Shown here in pieces: positions 9,785 through 21,103 of a stretch of 64,000 nucleotides of DNA. Location: contig NC_133496.1 of the NCBI RefSeq assembly GCF_025370935.1, positions 9,424,382 through 9,488,381 on the forward strand. Direction: 5' to 3'. The DNA comes from Choristoneura fumiferana. Taxonomy: Eukaryota > Arthropoda > Insecta > Lepidoptera > Tortricidae. The notes under the pieces are model-generated. The model searched no databases. It was not told the DNA's origin and worked only from the letters and a program-made list of their open reading frames with translations. Position 1 is the first letter of the stretch, and each line of letters starts with the position of its first letter. The translations under genes were made by a program, and so were the position numbers.

Positions 9785-9975
9785 ATCGAAAATACAAACT
9801 GAAATATGGATGCACAGAAAAACCAGAAAAATAAGACCAACGCTGGGAATCGAACCCAGGTCCTCGGCATTCCATGCGACGTGCTATGCCGCTTCATCAC
9901 TGCTGGACCTGGACGCTGGTCTTATTTTTGGTCTTGGTTTTTCTGTGCATCCATATTTCAGTTTGTATTTTCGAT
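9785..9975. mobile_element. Fold-back element around a tRNA-like core, copy 1
   Basis: Inverted arms of about 50 bp (9785-9839 and 9919-9975, containing GATGCACAGAAAAACCAG and its complement) enclose a tRNA-like segment. On the minus strand the core carries a B-box-like GGGTTCGATTCCC. A second copy of the left arm and core is at 56095-56230. It is not a functional tRNA gene as I read it, more likely a tRNA-derived SINE or MITE. Confidence 0.7.
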
Positions 9976-10029
9976 ATGGGTTTTACGGGATAAATAAAAT
10001 AAAATGAATAAATATAACGGGACAATTAA

Positions 10030-10225
10030 CACCAATTAACCTAGTCCCAAAGTAAGCTTATAGCAAAGCTTATGTTATGGGTACTAAGCAACGGATAAAT
10101 ATAATTATTTAGATAGATACATACTTAAATACATAATAAACACCCAAGACCCGGATGACCGTAAAAGTAACAAAAGTTTGGAGTTTAAATAAATAATACA
10201 AAAATACTCCAAAAATCAATCTTAT
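10030..10225. mobile_element. SINE body (unoccupied relative of the SINE split at 38.6/51.3/55.9 kb) and half of a fold-back
   Basis: 10040-10110 reads CCTAGTCCCAAAG, then an AAGC/AGCAAAGCTTATG segment and TACTAAGCAACGGATAAATA. This matches the join of the sequences at 38588-38603, 51291-51310 and 55880-55925, so it serves as the empty-site reference for two large insertions. 10155-10222 resembles one arm of the fold-back at 56401-56589 (GGATGACCGTAAAAGTAA). Confidence 0.7.
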
Positions 10226-10624
10226 AAGTTATTAAACAAAATTAAAAATCAAACGGAAAAACAGTCAGTACTCTACAAATTCTTTAAGTGGTTTAAATAT
10301 GTACTTCAATCGTCGGGACCTATTACTAGACAATTTTTGAGGTCACGAGTTTTAACCGTAGGGGACGCCACTAAAGCTACCAACTTTCAATTCGCTGCGA
10401 AATTTCTAATTATTCTATTTAATTTACGCATTCATTGCTGATATTACTCATTGCTGATAGAAAAAAAAATGTGGCGTTATCTTGGAACCATTAATGACCA
10501 TTACGATACAGCCGTGTTCATAATAGAATCCAATGTCGTAATGCTGGTCATTACCTATGGTTTTTTAACGCATAATTGAGGATTTACTATATGGGTGTAG
10601 ATAAATTAAGTAATAACATGTATT

Positions 10625-10785
10625 GTATTTCCGATCATGTTAGTCACTTTGTTCAACGGGGCTACCGTTCGGACAGATTCTGTAACCAACAACAGGCGTA
10701 GTAAACGGGCCCACCACTCCCGCCCCCCGGTCACTAGCTTAGCTACATCACCTCGGTCGGTAGGTATTTAACTTGTTTTTCCTAA
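10625..10785. repeat. Direct duplicate, copy 2 (about 160 bp)
   Basis: Second copy of the block at 9263-9425, 1.36 kb away in the same orientation, with scattered substitutions and small indels. Confidence 0.75.
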
Positions 10786-11990
10786 ATAACGACCCAACGT
10801 CCTAGGTTTAGAGACAAAAAACATTTCTACAGGCTGATTGTATTTATTCCCCTCATTTTGATACCTCTTTCACATGCGTCACTCGTTTTTATCGTTACTA
10901 ATTGATGTTTTAATCTCTTTTTGACTTGAAAATAGGTCTTTAACACGGATTACACTAGTTTTATTGTCTTTCTTGATCCTTTAGGGTCACTTCGAGCTGA
11001 CTATAAATAGCACTCACATTTCTCTGTACTTTCCAAGTATTCTCGCCCTTCTAGCGTGTTTCAAAGCAAAATGAATCTTGTATTGATTAAATTTAGAGTG
11101 TAGGTACTTAGTCAGTCATAGCCATAGTCATAGTCATAGTGTCAGCTACTTGGTTTGGGTAAATATAGTTTACCAAATTAAATATTTTTAGGGGAGGGTC
11201 CTTCGCTTTATCTTCCAAACCTTATAATTGAAAAATATGTAAAAAATCACCAAGGTAAAAATTAATAAACACTAGTTTCAACATGATCGGATATACCGTT
11301 TTGGAGTTTTTGCAGGAAACTATTTTTCTCAACAAAAATTTCATACATAAAAAATACATTATTACAAAACTTATTTAATACTTAATAATCTTATTTATTC
11401 TGAACAATGTACCGGTTCAAGCTGGTGCATCGGTCAAATTCACAAATATAATTTAATAGTTTATTAAACTCAAATAATTTATTTTCTCAGCTCAGTCAGT
11501 CGCGAAAAATGTTAGTTTACTGACACATAATAAACCAACACATTTTATGAGTTTCAAAACATTCCTAAGCTGGGACATTGAAGGGCCGATAATGGTTACA
11601 AGTGGCATAAAAAATGACATAGTGGAAACAGAAAATAGTACACCATTTTGACTTGCTTCTACGCTGCATGTGAGCGTTGAGCCTGTGTCTGTGCGACACT
11701 TATATATATATGATGTCATACAGAATACGCCTTTCATATAAAATAATAAATATACATAATGTTACAACATAACTTTATAATTAAAATTAATTTGTTAACA
11801 TTATGCGTCCATTCAAAAATTCACTGTACATCCAATTTCAATCCTGAGTTCTTATCAGCGCGGCCGAACAATTTCATTATGCGGGCGGGGCGGGCGGGGC
11901 GGGGAGGCCGGTAAAGCCTTCCAGGTACATACTATCAGCCACAGATATATAAAAAAAAGAGAGTAAAGTAATAAAACTCCGCCAGCAAAG
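10786..11990. other. Gene-free AT-rich stretch
   Basis: I see no supported gene. It contains a short GTCATAGTCATAG microsatellite near 11115-11145 and a G-rich GGGCGGGGCGGGC tract near 11883-11905. Confidence 0.5.
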
Positions 11991-12823
11991 ACGTACTAAA
12001 ACTGGTGTACACCTCCCTTTGCGAGTCAATTATTACTTACTGCGTAATAAGTGTATGGGGTGGCTCATCTGGAGTATCGCTCTTACCCCTCGAAAGAGCG
12101 CAACGATTCGTTCTGAAAGTCATGCTTCGTAAACCGATTCTCTTTCCCACGACTGAACTATACAAGGAAGCAGATGTCCTTACTGTGCGCCAGCTCATGA
12201 TCCTGCGTGTATCGATTCAGGTGCATGAGGAAACCACTCGCTCTCCGCAATACCTTGCGCTATTGAACAGGCGACTTTTCAAAATTCCAATCCCAATCGT
12301 AAAATCTGCTTTCGCTAAACGTTTCCCAAAATTTCTACATCCTTACATATATAACAAAACACTAAAGTTCTGCAACATCTCAAGGACAGGATTCGTCAAG
12401 CTAAAAAAAGATCATCAGCTGGCTAAAAAGTCTTAACTATCACGAAACTGAATCACTGCTGAAGGTTGTTTCTTGAGCTCGTTATCTCGTGCTTATCTAC
12501 CCTTCTCATTCGCCCATTCACGGTTCCATACACTCATAAACAATCACACATGCAGCCACACACACGCACACACATACATACGCATTCACACGCGCGCACA
12601 CACACCACGCACACAACCAAACACACAACCTCTGTCTCAACCACAATTGACTTAAATTAGATTATGTTCAAATTGTTTCTGACACAATATTTTCACAGAC
12701 ACATGTAACATACCGTATTTAAATAATTAAGTACCGAATCCGGTCACCACGTTACAGGCCCAGCCTAGTGTGGGACCAACAGATATTTGTAACCTTATTG
12801 TATGTGTTGTTTCTTGTAATAAA

Positions 12824-12853
<30 letters not shown>
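11990..12853 (+). mobile_element. 5'-truncated Jockey/CR1-type LINE with 3' UTR, (CA)n and poly(T)
   Basis: Holds the C-terminal end of a reverse transcriptase ORF followed by a 3' untranslated region. The latter contains CA-rich repeats (12540-12640), an AATAAA-type signal near 12820 and a T run (12828-12854). Truncated at its 5' end, as is common for LINE copies. Confidence 0.7.
12005..12477 (+). pseudogene. LINE ORF2 C-terminal fragment
   Basis: The frame encodes a segment with the typical post-reverse-transcriptase pattern of lepidopteran Jockey/CR1-like elements: SIITYC...WGG, an ERAQR motif, then a K-P-x-x-x-P-T-T-x-L-Y segment with VLTVRQL. Near 12415 a frameshift moves the natural C-terminus (ending in a Glu/Ser/Leu-rich tail, stop TGA at 12475-12477) into another frame. 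There is no endonuclease or YADD box, so it is a dead fragment. Confidence 0.75.
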
Positions 12854-12857
<4 letters not shown>

Positions 12858-13479
12858 GTGTTTCGGTTACAAAATTTATTCATTAGAGTATAATAATAAC
12901 ACTTTAGAGGACTAATAAAGCGCCCTTCTTGGCTGTATTCAATTGAAGCGATTTACATCTTCCACCATCACATACAGTTTGTGATTTAAATAAGCGACAG
13001 TCGCTATTCAAAGAGGTTATCATAATACTTATCGTCATATTAGCTTTCGGTGGAGACATGGCACAGGCAGCTTTTGCCTAAATAATTCAAGAAATAAATA
13101 GAGACCGAAGATAAAAAAACTAGACATAATTTGTCTTATTTTTAAAGAAGTCTTTGAATCGGGAACTTAAAATAGTTAAGTATGGAATTGTTCTGGGCGT
13201 TTCGTGATTTTGGAATTTTCGGTATTATCTATGATGCATTCCCACATTATATACCGGCTTGTAGGGACAGATGACATCGCGGTGAAATCGCACGCTCGGA
13301 CACACCACAGCAGTAGCGCTCGAGTCAAGGCTACGGCTATAATGAATGCGCCAAAATCATTTGTATCGCGCAGGTCATTCCACCCTCAACTCTACTTCGT
13401 ACGCGACGATTAAATGCCCAATGCTAAAAGTGGTTCATTCGGTGTTAATATGAAACTACTGCAAAAATACAAGCAAAGT

Positions 13480-13760
13480 GGGTGCGCGCGGCGGTGGCGG
13501 CGGGAGGGTAGAGGGGGGGGGTGGACGGTGGCGCGCGCAGCGGCTCGGGGCGCCGGGGCCGGGGCCGGGGGGCGGCTGCGGCAGTGTGGCGGCGCCGCGC
13601 GACGCGACGGGCGCGAGGCACGGCACGCGACACGCGCGACACACACGCGGCACGCGGCACGCGGCACGCGGCACGCGACACGCGGCACGCGACACGCGGC
13701 ACGCGACATGCGGCGCGGCGCGCGCTGCTGACGCGAGATGCACACGGTGAGTGCGCGTGC
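13480..13760 (+). promoter_or_regulatory. CpG-rich leader/promoter region of the CUB/LDLa gene
   Basis: Sharply GC- and CpG-rich island in AT-rich surroundings, carrying about 14 tandem CACGCGG-like 7-bp units (13620-13715). It ends in ATG CAC ACG followed by a consensus donor GTGAGT. I infer it holds the 5' UTR and first coding exon of the gene continuing at 17987. The long frames on both strands here are compositional. Confidence 0.5.
13738..13746 (+). CDS. Candidate coding exon 1 (M-H-T) of the CUB/LDLa gene
   Basis: ATG CAC ACG is followed at once by the strong donor GTGAGTGCG at 13747. The acceptor CCGTCCTCAG ending at 17986 opens in phase 0 with Ser-Gly-Ala-Ala-Leu, so the splice would give an N-terminus of Met-His-Thr plus a hydrophobic Ala/Leu/Val run of about 14 residues ending near Ala-Gly-Cys. 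This looks like a secretory signal peptide. No other ATG in frame lies upstream in exon 2. Inferred from splice phase only; transcript data would decide. Confidence 0.45.
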
Positions 13761-16269
13761 GGTGACCCCGGCCGGCTGGCTCGACACCTCGGCAGCCCCA
13801 CGTACCACGTATCGACATAGTTCATAATAATATCATGCGAAACAGATTCCATCAATGTTAAACGTGAATCTTACGTGCAAATAGTCGAAGCATACTCGTG
13901 TTTGTCATTCGAAAATAGTTCAAGTGTCATTACGAGGCCTGTGCTCTGATGTGGAACGCTCGAAGTATGGACCGTATTCCCATAGGTACCTGCCGTGCTG
14001 CACTGCCCACTGGGCGCCACGGGTCCGTCCGCGGCCGCGCTCGCGGCAGACGGCGCCGCCTCCAACGAGGGCGCGTCGCATCAGATCACTACCTCACAAA
14101 CCACAGTCACTTGATATTTGCAAGGCGAGCGTATCCCAGTTTTCTCGTCGCGCTGATCTAAACTATTACCAAAATGTTAATCATTTTCTGTGTACTTGTA
14201 ATAAATCCCACTTGCAAATGTCAAAGGTCGTCGCGGTCGTAAATAATAGTAGACATCACACGAATACGTTGAGAGCACCATCAGCACCATCTGTTTGGAA
14301 CATTTTGTTGGCAACTAAGAAAGCGGTGACTGAGTGTCCGAGTTTGATAAACGAGATTTACACCGTGGACGCGCCGAGCGGGCATGTGCAGTGAAGGCAG
14401 TAGAAGCAGCTCGGGAGGCCGGGAGGCTGGGGCCGCCAGTCGCGGGCCGCCAGTCGCGGGCGGCCGGCGGCGCCGCGTTACACAACGCGCGGCCGGCGCC
14501 CGCCCGGGCTGCTGCCGGTCGTGGGGTCACGGCTGGGTCAGGCACGCTACGCTTCACCAAACTCTCTTTTTGAGCTGGTGATAGTAAGAGCCAATACGGT
14601 TATTAAAAATGTAAAAGCTAGGCAAGAATACGACCCCCCGTATTTTTATATCGACGTCCAATTTGAGGATACACACACAATACATGTTAAAATTAACAAT
14701 ACCCCCTAATTTACGAAAGACGTTAAGATATCAATTAGGGCGAGTCTGATTTTAATATCCCAGATGTTGTTGTTGGTGAAATGCTGACGACCCTCCGCAC
14801 ATGGAGCTACTCAAAAATAACTACTTACAAACTCAAATTAGGGCTATTACATATTCGCATTTTTTCGTATTTTCACAGTCGCGTTTTATTTCCAATCGTT
14901 TAATTGAATCAACACAAAAATAAGAATCGTGTATTGAATCGACACAGAAACATCTGTAGGTTTAGTAGACTATGTTAAGTTTGCATCGGCCCGAAGGGAC
15001 AAAACCACACAAAAGTAGGAGCTCCGTCGCCGCGTATTCTGTGTCGATTAAAATTGTGAAAAACGCGAATGGAAACTTACTAGGAAATAGCGATTTTGGG
15101 AAAATGAATGAGCTATCCAGGCCAGATTATTGGGCCTCAGGCGCAGGTGCTCTTGAAGTACTTTTCAAAGTCAAAGTCATAATATCTTTATTCAATCTAG
15201 GCACACAAGACAAGCTCTTATGAATGTCAAAACAAATCTACCACCCACTTATTTCGCCTGAACAAACCATTCGATTCACTCTCAGAGCCTAATTTGCAAT
15301 AATAATGGTTTTTGCAGTCTCATGTTTTTAGTTCATGTTTCATAATTAAAATGTAGGTACGTTCCATTACTGTTTTCTATCATTTTTTCTACTATGTACG
15401 CACCGTTACGTTTTAGATTATTTACTGAATGTGAGTATGTTCGTTTGTTTGGTGCCTACGCAATACGCATTCACGCTTAGAGTCACAGATAACAGACATA
15501 TTATTATATGGTCTGTGCTAAGAGTACTCCAACCTATCGTAATGAAACAAAATAGTTATTTGTGCAACAAGAGAGCAAAGTTGGTTTTTGTTACGAGTGT
15601 TGATTTTGAATCCCGAGTTAGCAAAGGATTCTAGGTTAGAATCATGAGAGCAGCAAGGGATTCAAACACACGAGATGCAAAAAAAACTTTGGTCTCGTGT
15701 GACACATACAATTTTACACCTCAGCAGCGAGAACATAATTTAAATGTAACATATGTATTAAACCATATATACTTACCTGTTTACAAAACAAATATTTTTT
15801 GAAATATAATCCGATTATTAAGAAACAAATATAATAATCACATTTAAAAACATCTTTAAAAAGTCACCAGAAAGTTAAGAATGCCAAACATTGATCAAAT
15901 GCGGTAAGTAGAGAGGTTTTGAATTTGGAACGAAAAAGTGTCCACAATACAAATCGCATACTCATAACTAGTCATAACATGCATTGTAATTTGTTCTTAG
16001 AACTACTTGTACTCGTAAAATATGTCATACTCTTATTTTTCATTCTGCAAAAAGCTTCATCTTTGAGTCATTAAAAAGGTTGAACAATAAACGTATAATT
16101 TCGTACACAGTTTTGCAGTGACACATATCCCATACGATAAATAAGCAAAAAAATATTAATTTATAACAGCAATAACTAATAACTCATACTCGTATGTACC
16201 ATCAGCCAAATAAGTGGTCTATCAATAATATAAAACAAAATAAAGGTAACTAAAACTACATACAAACTA

Positions 16270-16400
16270 AAATTATACATAAAAAAGTTGCCCAAAATCA
16301 CTGCCAGGTGGTAAGGTGCCCAGAAGGCTAGCAGCATTACCACGTTGTATGGCAATGCTTAATCTTTGTGCTAAGAAAAAGCCAGTATAATTTATTATAA
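16270..16400 (-). mobile_element. LINE ORF2 C-terminal tail fragment
   Basis: The minus strand encodes FFLAQRLSIAIQRGNAASLL followed by GTLPPG, a conserved C-terminal signature also seen in the window at 23338-23450 and 26500-26625 on the plus strand. It appears to be the end of a lepidopteran LINE protein; clade not determined. Confidence 0.6.
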
Positions 16401-16630
16401 ATGTTATTAAACCTTTAAGTATGATTTTATTAAGATTTCTCAAACTAAAACTCAAACTCACAACATTTATTGACATAAAAACACTACAACTCAACAAAGA
16501 CACAGTAAAAACATAAATAGAAGAAGAGAGAAATATTAAAGACTTTGTACTGTATGTACTGTAATGTGTTTCTATTACATAAACATAAATAGATTTATTA
16601 CAAATTAAACTCGTAAAAATAGTATCTAAG

Positions 16631-16764
16631 TACAGTCGAGTTCATAAACTTGTGTGCAAAAACTTAATCAAAAATATCTGAGCACACTTCTACGCCGTTA
16701 ACAATAGTCGTGTTCAGATATTCTTGATCAAAATTTTGCTCACAAGTTTATGAACACGACTGTA
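16631..16764. mobile_element. Fold-back MITE, TA-flanked (mariner/Tc1-like)
   Basis: Terminal inverted repeats TACAGTCGAGTTCATAAAC and GTTTATGAACACGACTGTA enclose about 90 bp that also pair. Ends flanked by TA, consistent with a non-autonomous Tc1/mariner derivative. Confidence 0.8.
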
Positions 16765-17986
16765 GGTAGGTACACTAGAAATCTCTTAAAATTCAAACGT
16801 ACTGGTAGTGCTGATTGTTAGTTCCTTACCTCGAAAGAAAAAACAGAACCTCATAGGGTCAGTCCGTCTGTCACAATCGATTAGCTCCGATAATACTCGC
16901 ACCTCTGGACCCATTGAGTTGTTTGTTACACTTATGTGTAAGGTAAGGTAGGTATGTAAGTCAGTCAGTGTAGAAATGTTTCGCAAACTAGTGTAACATT
17001 TCAAATGAAATGGATCGTTATATCTATGTTATAATCTCAAAAATGTATTGTATATTATATTATATTATCATTTGAAGTTATTTAAGAGTATAGGTAATAA
17101 CTGACTATTGCTGGGTTGGCAATATATATATCTATATCTACGAGTATACTAATTATAAAGAGGAAAGGTTTGGATATTTGGATGTTTGTTACGAATTAAC
17201 TTAAAAACTACTGGACCGATTTAAAAAATCTTTCACTATTAGAATGCTAACTATGTGCATAGGCTATTTTTTTTCTGTCGCCTACGGTTTGCGGTTCCGC
17301 CAAGACGCGAAAGGTAAGGAAACGAAATCAATAGAAAATACGGATTTGGAAAAACGGAATACGAATTCAACGGGAAAAGAATCGAGGACTAAAAAAGCCA
17401 ATATATACCCGAGGTGGTTAGCCACCCGAGCTTTAGCGAGGGTGTCTATTTATCCGAGGGTTTTATTGACTTTTAGTCTCGAGGTAAAACTCTATTTTCA
17501 CTTCGATTGCGAGAAAAAATAGTAATTAATCGTTTATGATTTACGCTCCGCCACAATTTTAAAGTTTTCGCAGTAAGTTTTTTTCAACCAACACTATACC
17601 TATTATAAAATCGCATCGTGAAATGGTCCATACACAAACTACAATAAATAGAATGGCACCACCTTCTATGCGGAAAAAGACTTTTAGATCTATTAGAGGT
17701 GTTGAAGGATACATAAGACAACATAGGATATACAAGGCTCGCGAACTCGTGTCTAGTTTGTAGCTGTACTTGTTTCTCGTTCATCGTGGGCGTGGGGAGG
17801 GGGGGGGGACGAGTGCCTAAAATGACCGCTGTATATTCTCTCGGCGTGAGGTCTGATAGCTCTCTAGCTGCGAACCGTCAGTCAACCAAAACGTAATTGA
17901 ATATTTGTCTCATATCAGGCCGGGACCTTCCGCACCAGGGTCCCGGTCTGGTCTGTCTCGTGAGCGTCGCGTCGGTCCGTCCTCAG

Positions 17987-18587
17987 AGCGGGGCGGCGCT
18001 GGCGGCGCTGGCGGCGCTGGTGGCGCTGGCGGGCGGCGGCGCGGCGGCGGGCTGCGGCGTGGCGGAGTGGCCGTGCCGCAGCGGCCAGTGCGTGCGGCTG
18101 GACCGCTACTGCGACGGCGCGCCGCACTGCGCCGACGGCAGCGACGAGCCGGCGCACTGCTCGCCGTGCAACCGCACGTACTACGGCCGCGCGGGCGTGG
18201 CGTACGCGCTGGGCGTGGGCGCGGGGGGGGGCGGGGGCGGCGCGGAGCCGGCGCCGCCGCCGCGCGTGCCGTTCCTGTGCCACCTCACGTTCACGGCGGG
18301 CGGCGGCGCGCACGGCGACCTCGTGCAGCTGGCCTTCGACGAGTTCCGCGTCGGCCGGTACACGCCGGCGAGCTGGACGGCTGCCCCGACGGCTTCATGC
18401 AGCTGGCCGAGCTCGGCCGGCCCTTCACGGGCGGCTCGTGGTGCGGCGCGGCCGAGGGCGCCGCGCTCTACTACAGCGAGACGGCCACCGTCACCGTTAC
18501 CGTCAAACTGTTCCGTGCACGCCTCGGCGAACCGTTCGGGCTGCGCCTGCGCTACAAGTTCCTGCAGCAGCGCGACGCCGTGGTGCG
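17987..18587 (+). CDS. CUB/LDLa-domain protein, exon 2 (signal peptide, LDLa, first CUB)
   Basis: Encodes the signal-peptide core, then an LDL-receptor class A module with six cysteines (CGVAEWPCRSGQCVRLDRYC, then C-ADGSDE-xx-HC, including the calcium-binding DGSDE). It is followed by the first half of a CUB domain (CNRTYYGR; VPFLCHLTF; LVQLAFDEF). The upstream AG at 17985-17986 and donor GTGAGT at 18588 are consensus. The frame breaks near 18366-18375: the CUB continues as GCPDGFMQLAELGRPF in the next frame, consistent with one missing base. Codons are strongly GC-ending. The layout resembles insect Culd (CUB and LDLa domain) proteins of the cell surface; orthology is inferred. Confidence 0.8.
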
Positions 18588-18658
18588 GTGAGTGCGGGGA
18601 CGGGCGCCGGTGACGCCGGTCTGCATAGAGCGCGCCCGCTGACGGCTCGCTGTCGCAG

Positions 18659-18913
18659 GTTCGGCGCGCTGGGGGCGCCGCTGGAGCGCGGCGCGGTGTC
18701 TCCGGGCACGTACTGCACGCGCACGTACGAGGAGTGCCACCGCAAGCCGTGCCGCCTGCAGAGCCCCAACTACCCGGGCATGTACCCGCGCAACGTGTCG
18801 TGCTACTGGAGCCTGCGCCAGCGCGACGTGCCCACCTGCAAGCACGCCATGATCTCCGTGCGCCAGGACCACTCGCACAAGATGCAGATCAAGCGCTCCA
18901 TCTCCATGGCCAG
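18659..18913 (+). CDS. CUB/LDLa-domain protein, exon 3
   Basis: Acceptor TGTCGCAG ends at 18658 and donor GTGAGC starts at 18914. The frame joins exon 2 in phase (CG plus G gives Arg). It encodes the start of the second CUB domain with the hallmark CRLQSPNYPGMYPRNVSCYW (Cys, the SPNYP turn, and an aromatic C-x-W), preceded by a Cys-rich linker TYCTRTYEECHRKPC. Frame is intact through the exon. Confidence 0.85.
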
Positions 18914-19002
18914 GTGAGCTTCGCGCGCCCCGCCTCCCGCCTCCCGCCCCGCCTCCCCCCCTCCCGCACGCACTGACCGCGCCCTGTCCTGTCTGTCCGC
19001 AG

Positions 19003-19288
19003 CCTCAACAAGACGGGGCGCGCCGTGCGGGCGTGGCGCGAGTGCACGGGCGAGCGCGACCGGCTCATCTTCTACGACGGCGCGTCGACGGACGACCCGG
19101 TGCTGGTGGAGTACTGCGGCGGCGACTGGCTGCCGCGCGTGACGGCGCGCGGGCCCGAGATGCTGGTGGCCTTCCACTCGTCGCCGTACAGCGCGCCGCC
19201 CCGCGCGCCCGCGCCGCTGGCCCCGCTGCGCGGCTTCGAGCTCGACGTCGACGTCATCTTCGCCGACTCCGACTCCCGACTACGCCAG
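19003..19288 (+). CDS. CUB/LDLa-domain protein, exon 4
   Basis: Acceptor GTCCGCAG ends at 19002; donor GTGAGG at 19289. Continues CUB domain 2: WRECTGERDRLIFYDGAST, then EYCGGDWLPRV, MLVAFHSSPYS and a final GFELDVDVIF, the normal order of CUB strands. The last codons do not match the phase of exon 5: an alternative frame, D-Y-A-R into E-A-R-R-C, suggests an extra or missing base near 19266-19280. Confidence 0.85.
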
Positions 19289-19358
19289 GTGAGGCCGCGC
19301 GCCGGCGACCGTGCCACGATTCGGTCCGACGGCGGTTGCATTCCGAATCGCGTTGCAG

Positions 19359-19559
19359 GGAGGCGCGCCGCTGCGAATTTCACGTGAAGGCGTCCTCCAC
19401 CGAGGAGGAGGTGAACGCGACCGCGGCGGGCGCGGCGGGGGCGGCGGGGGGCGGCGGGGGCGGCGGGGGCGCGGGGCGCGGGCGGCGCGGCCGTCTGCAC
19501 GCGCCCACCACACGTTGCCGCCCACACCACCTGCACGTGGACGTTCCACGGCCGGCCCG
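19359..19559 (+). CDS. CUB/LDLa-domain protein, exon 5
   Basis: Acceptor GCGTTGCAG ends at 19358; donor GTGAGT starts at 19560. Begins with RRCEFHVKASSTEEEVNA, passes through a G-run rich Gly/Ala stretch (19430-19490) where the frame changes, then continues with AAHTTCTWTFHGRPG, the opening of a third CUB domain. The indel lies in low-complexity GGGGGCG sequence and is probably an assembly artefact. Confidence 0.75.
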
Positions 19560-19561
19560 GT

Positions 19562-20282
19562 GAGTCCCGCCGGCGGCGCGTCACGCACGCTCGAAGGATG
19601 TACGATCGAAAGTCGCCTATATTATTTTTTCATCTCTCCTGTTCGGAAAGTTTAATTTTCATGGGTGGAAAGTATTGTTTTTTTAATTTTTCGATTAGCC
19701 CCGGAGTCGAAGATAGCTGAGTTACGTCAATGACACTTTTTTTTCACGTTTCGGCATGGCCATCTAGATGCACGTCGTCGTGACCAAGAAGCATTATATG
19801 TATACAAAACAAGAAATTTTAACTTTATTACGTCACGAACATATTCCATCTCTTTCTTTAGTTAGGTTAAGGAAGAGATGGATGTCATTCGTGAAATGTG
19901 AAAGAAAGAGATGGAATATATAAATAAGTAATAAAGGTTAACCTTCTTCGTTCGGCGTTCAACCTCCAGTTTTGTAGGTATATAAACTCGTATTGGTCGT
20001 GACCAACTCGATTTTTTTTATACTCGGCCGTGGCAAGTGGCCAGGTCGAAAAGGTACCGTTCGAGGTTGGGTATAAGTAAATTCAATTTAATGTTATTCT
20101 CATTTTTTGTACTATTTTACTTTCCTCACAGTCGAAATGAATAGTACTGTATCTAACTCGGGTGAAATTACCCATTTCCCCTCGAACTATTGGCGCTCTC
20201 ACTTCGTTCGAGCGCCAGAAATATCTCAGGTGAAATGGGTCACTTTCCACCCTTGGTTAACAATGTACTATTCCGTCGACAG
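19562..20282 (+). other. Intron between exons 5 and 6
   Basis: No coding content seen. It carries an inverted repeat around ATTCCATCTCTTTCTTTAG (19844-19920) and a GGGTGAAATTACCCATTTC fold-back near 20160-20250. Confidence 0.5.
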
Positions 20283-21030
20283 GTGACCTGGTGTGGATTT
20301 ATTTTTCGAGTTTCACTCAATATTCCCTCGTGGAGGGCAAGCGCGCGGAGAGCGGTGAGCGCGAGGAGGTGGCGCCGCGGGCGGGGGGGCCTGCGGCGTG
20401 GAGCTGCGCGTGTGGGAGGGGGCGGGGCGGAGGGGGGCGGGGCCGAGCTGGCGCGGCTGTGCGACGCGCCCCCGCGGCTGTGCGCGCGCGCCGCGCTGGC
20501 CAACGCCACGCGCGCGCCGCGGCCGTGCGCGCCGCCCGACGGGTACGTGTCGCGCGCGCCGCTGCTGGCGCTGGCGGCCACCAGCCGCGCCGGCACCGCC
20601 GCACCCGCTGCGCTTCGCGCTGCACTACGAGTTCGTGGACGCGCGGCTGGCGGGCGCGGCGCTGGCGGGCGCGGGCGCGCGGCCCGAGGGCTGCGGCCGG
20701 CTGCTGACGCGCCGGCGAGCTGGCGTCGCCGGGCAACGCGCTGTGGTTCGGGCGCGGCGGCGCGCGCCGGCTGCGCTGCGTGTACCGGCTGCAGGCGCAG
20801 GACGCGCGCGTGGCGCTGGAGCTGGTGGCGGCGGCCTTCGGGCGGCGGCCGCGCTGTCCACGCGCCCCGACCCGGCCAGCGGGCGCGCCGCCTGCGTGCC
20901 CGACCCGCCCGACGGCGACGACCCGCCCGACGACCGGGACGACGCCGACGACGACTTCGACGGCGACGACGCCGCGCCGCTGCGGGTGCCGCACCTCATG
21001 ATCTACGAGTCCCCGTGGCCGGGCTACAGG
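20283..21030 (+). CDS. CUB/LDLa-domain protein, exon 6
   Basis: Acceptor CCGTCGACAG ends at 20282; the phase joins exon 5 as R-P-G-D-L-V-W-I-Y-F. It encodes CUB-like VWIYFSSFTQYSLVEGKRAE, a cysteine pair segment (LCDAPPRLCARAAL), FALHYEFVDARLAG, NALWFGRGGARRLRCVYRLQ, and an acidic Asp-rich linker (DPPDGDDPPDDRDDADDD). These pieces lie in different frames, with shifts near 20388, 20430, 20600, 20715 and 20850, all in GC-rich microtracts. Donor GTGAGT at 21031 is intact. I read it as one real exon with several base-call errors; a decayed gene is the alternative. Confidence 0.7.
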
Positions 21031-21103
21031 GTGAGTGCCGCGCGCCCCCTCGCCGAGCGGCCGGTCCCCCGGTGCCCGCTAGAGTACAGCGTGTGGTCGG
21101 CAG

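Larger units (their letters stand above)
13761..17986 (+). other. Intron 1 of the CUB/LDLa gene (inferred), repeat-bearing
   Basis: Contains a second GC-rich patch (14370-14560, with repeated CCGCCAGTCGCGGG words) that could be an alternative leader exon, a LINE tail (16270-16400), a fold-back MITE (16631-16764), and otherwise AT-rich DNA in which I recognise no gene. Confidence 0.4.

Noticed and set aside
9785..9975. Functional tRNA gene (also at 31375, 55990 and 56150)
   Set aside because: Pol III boxes are present, but I could not draw a full cloverleaf and the copies are embedded in SINE or fold-back sequence.
12466..12660. His/Thr-rich frames in the CA repeat
   Set aside because: Microsatellite in a LINE 3' UTR.
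13410..13855. Several overlapping Arg/Ala-rich frames on both strands
   Set aside because: Compositional result of a CpG-rich leader and 7-bp repeats; only the short ATG exon is considered.
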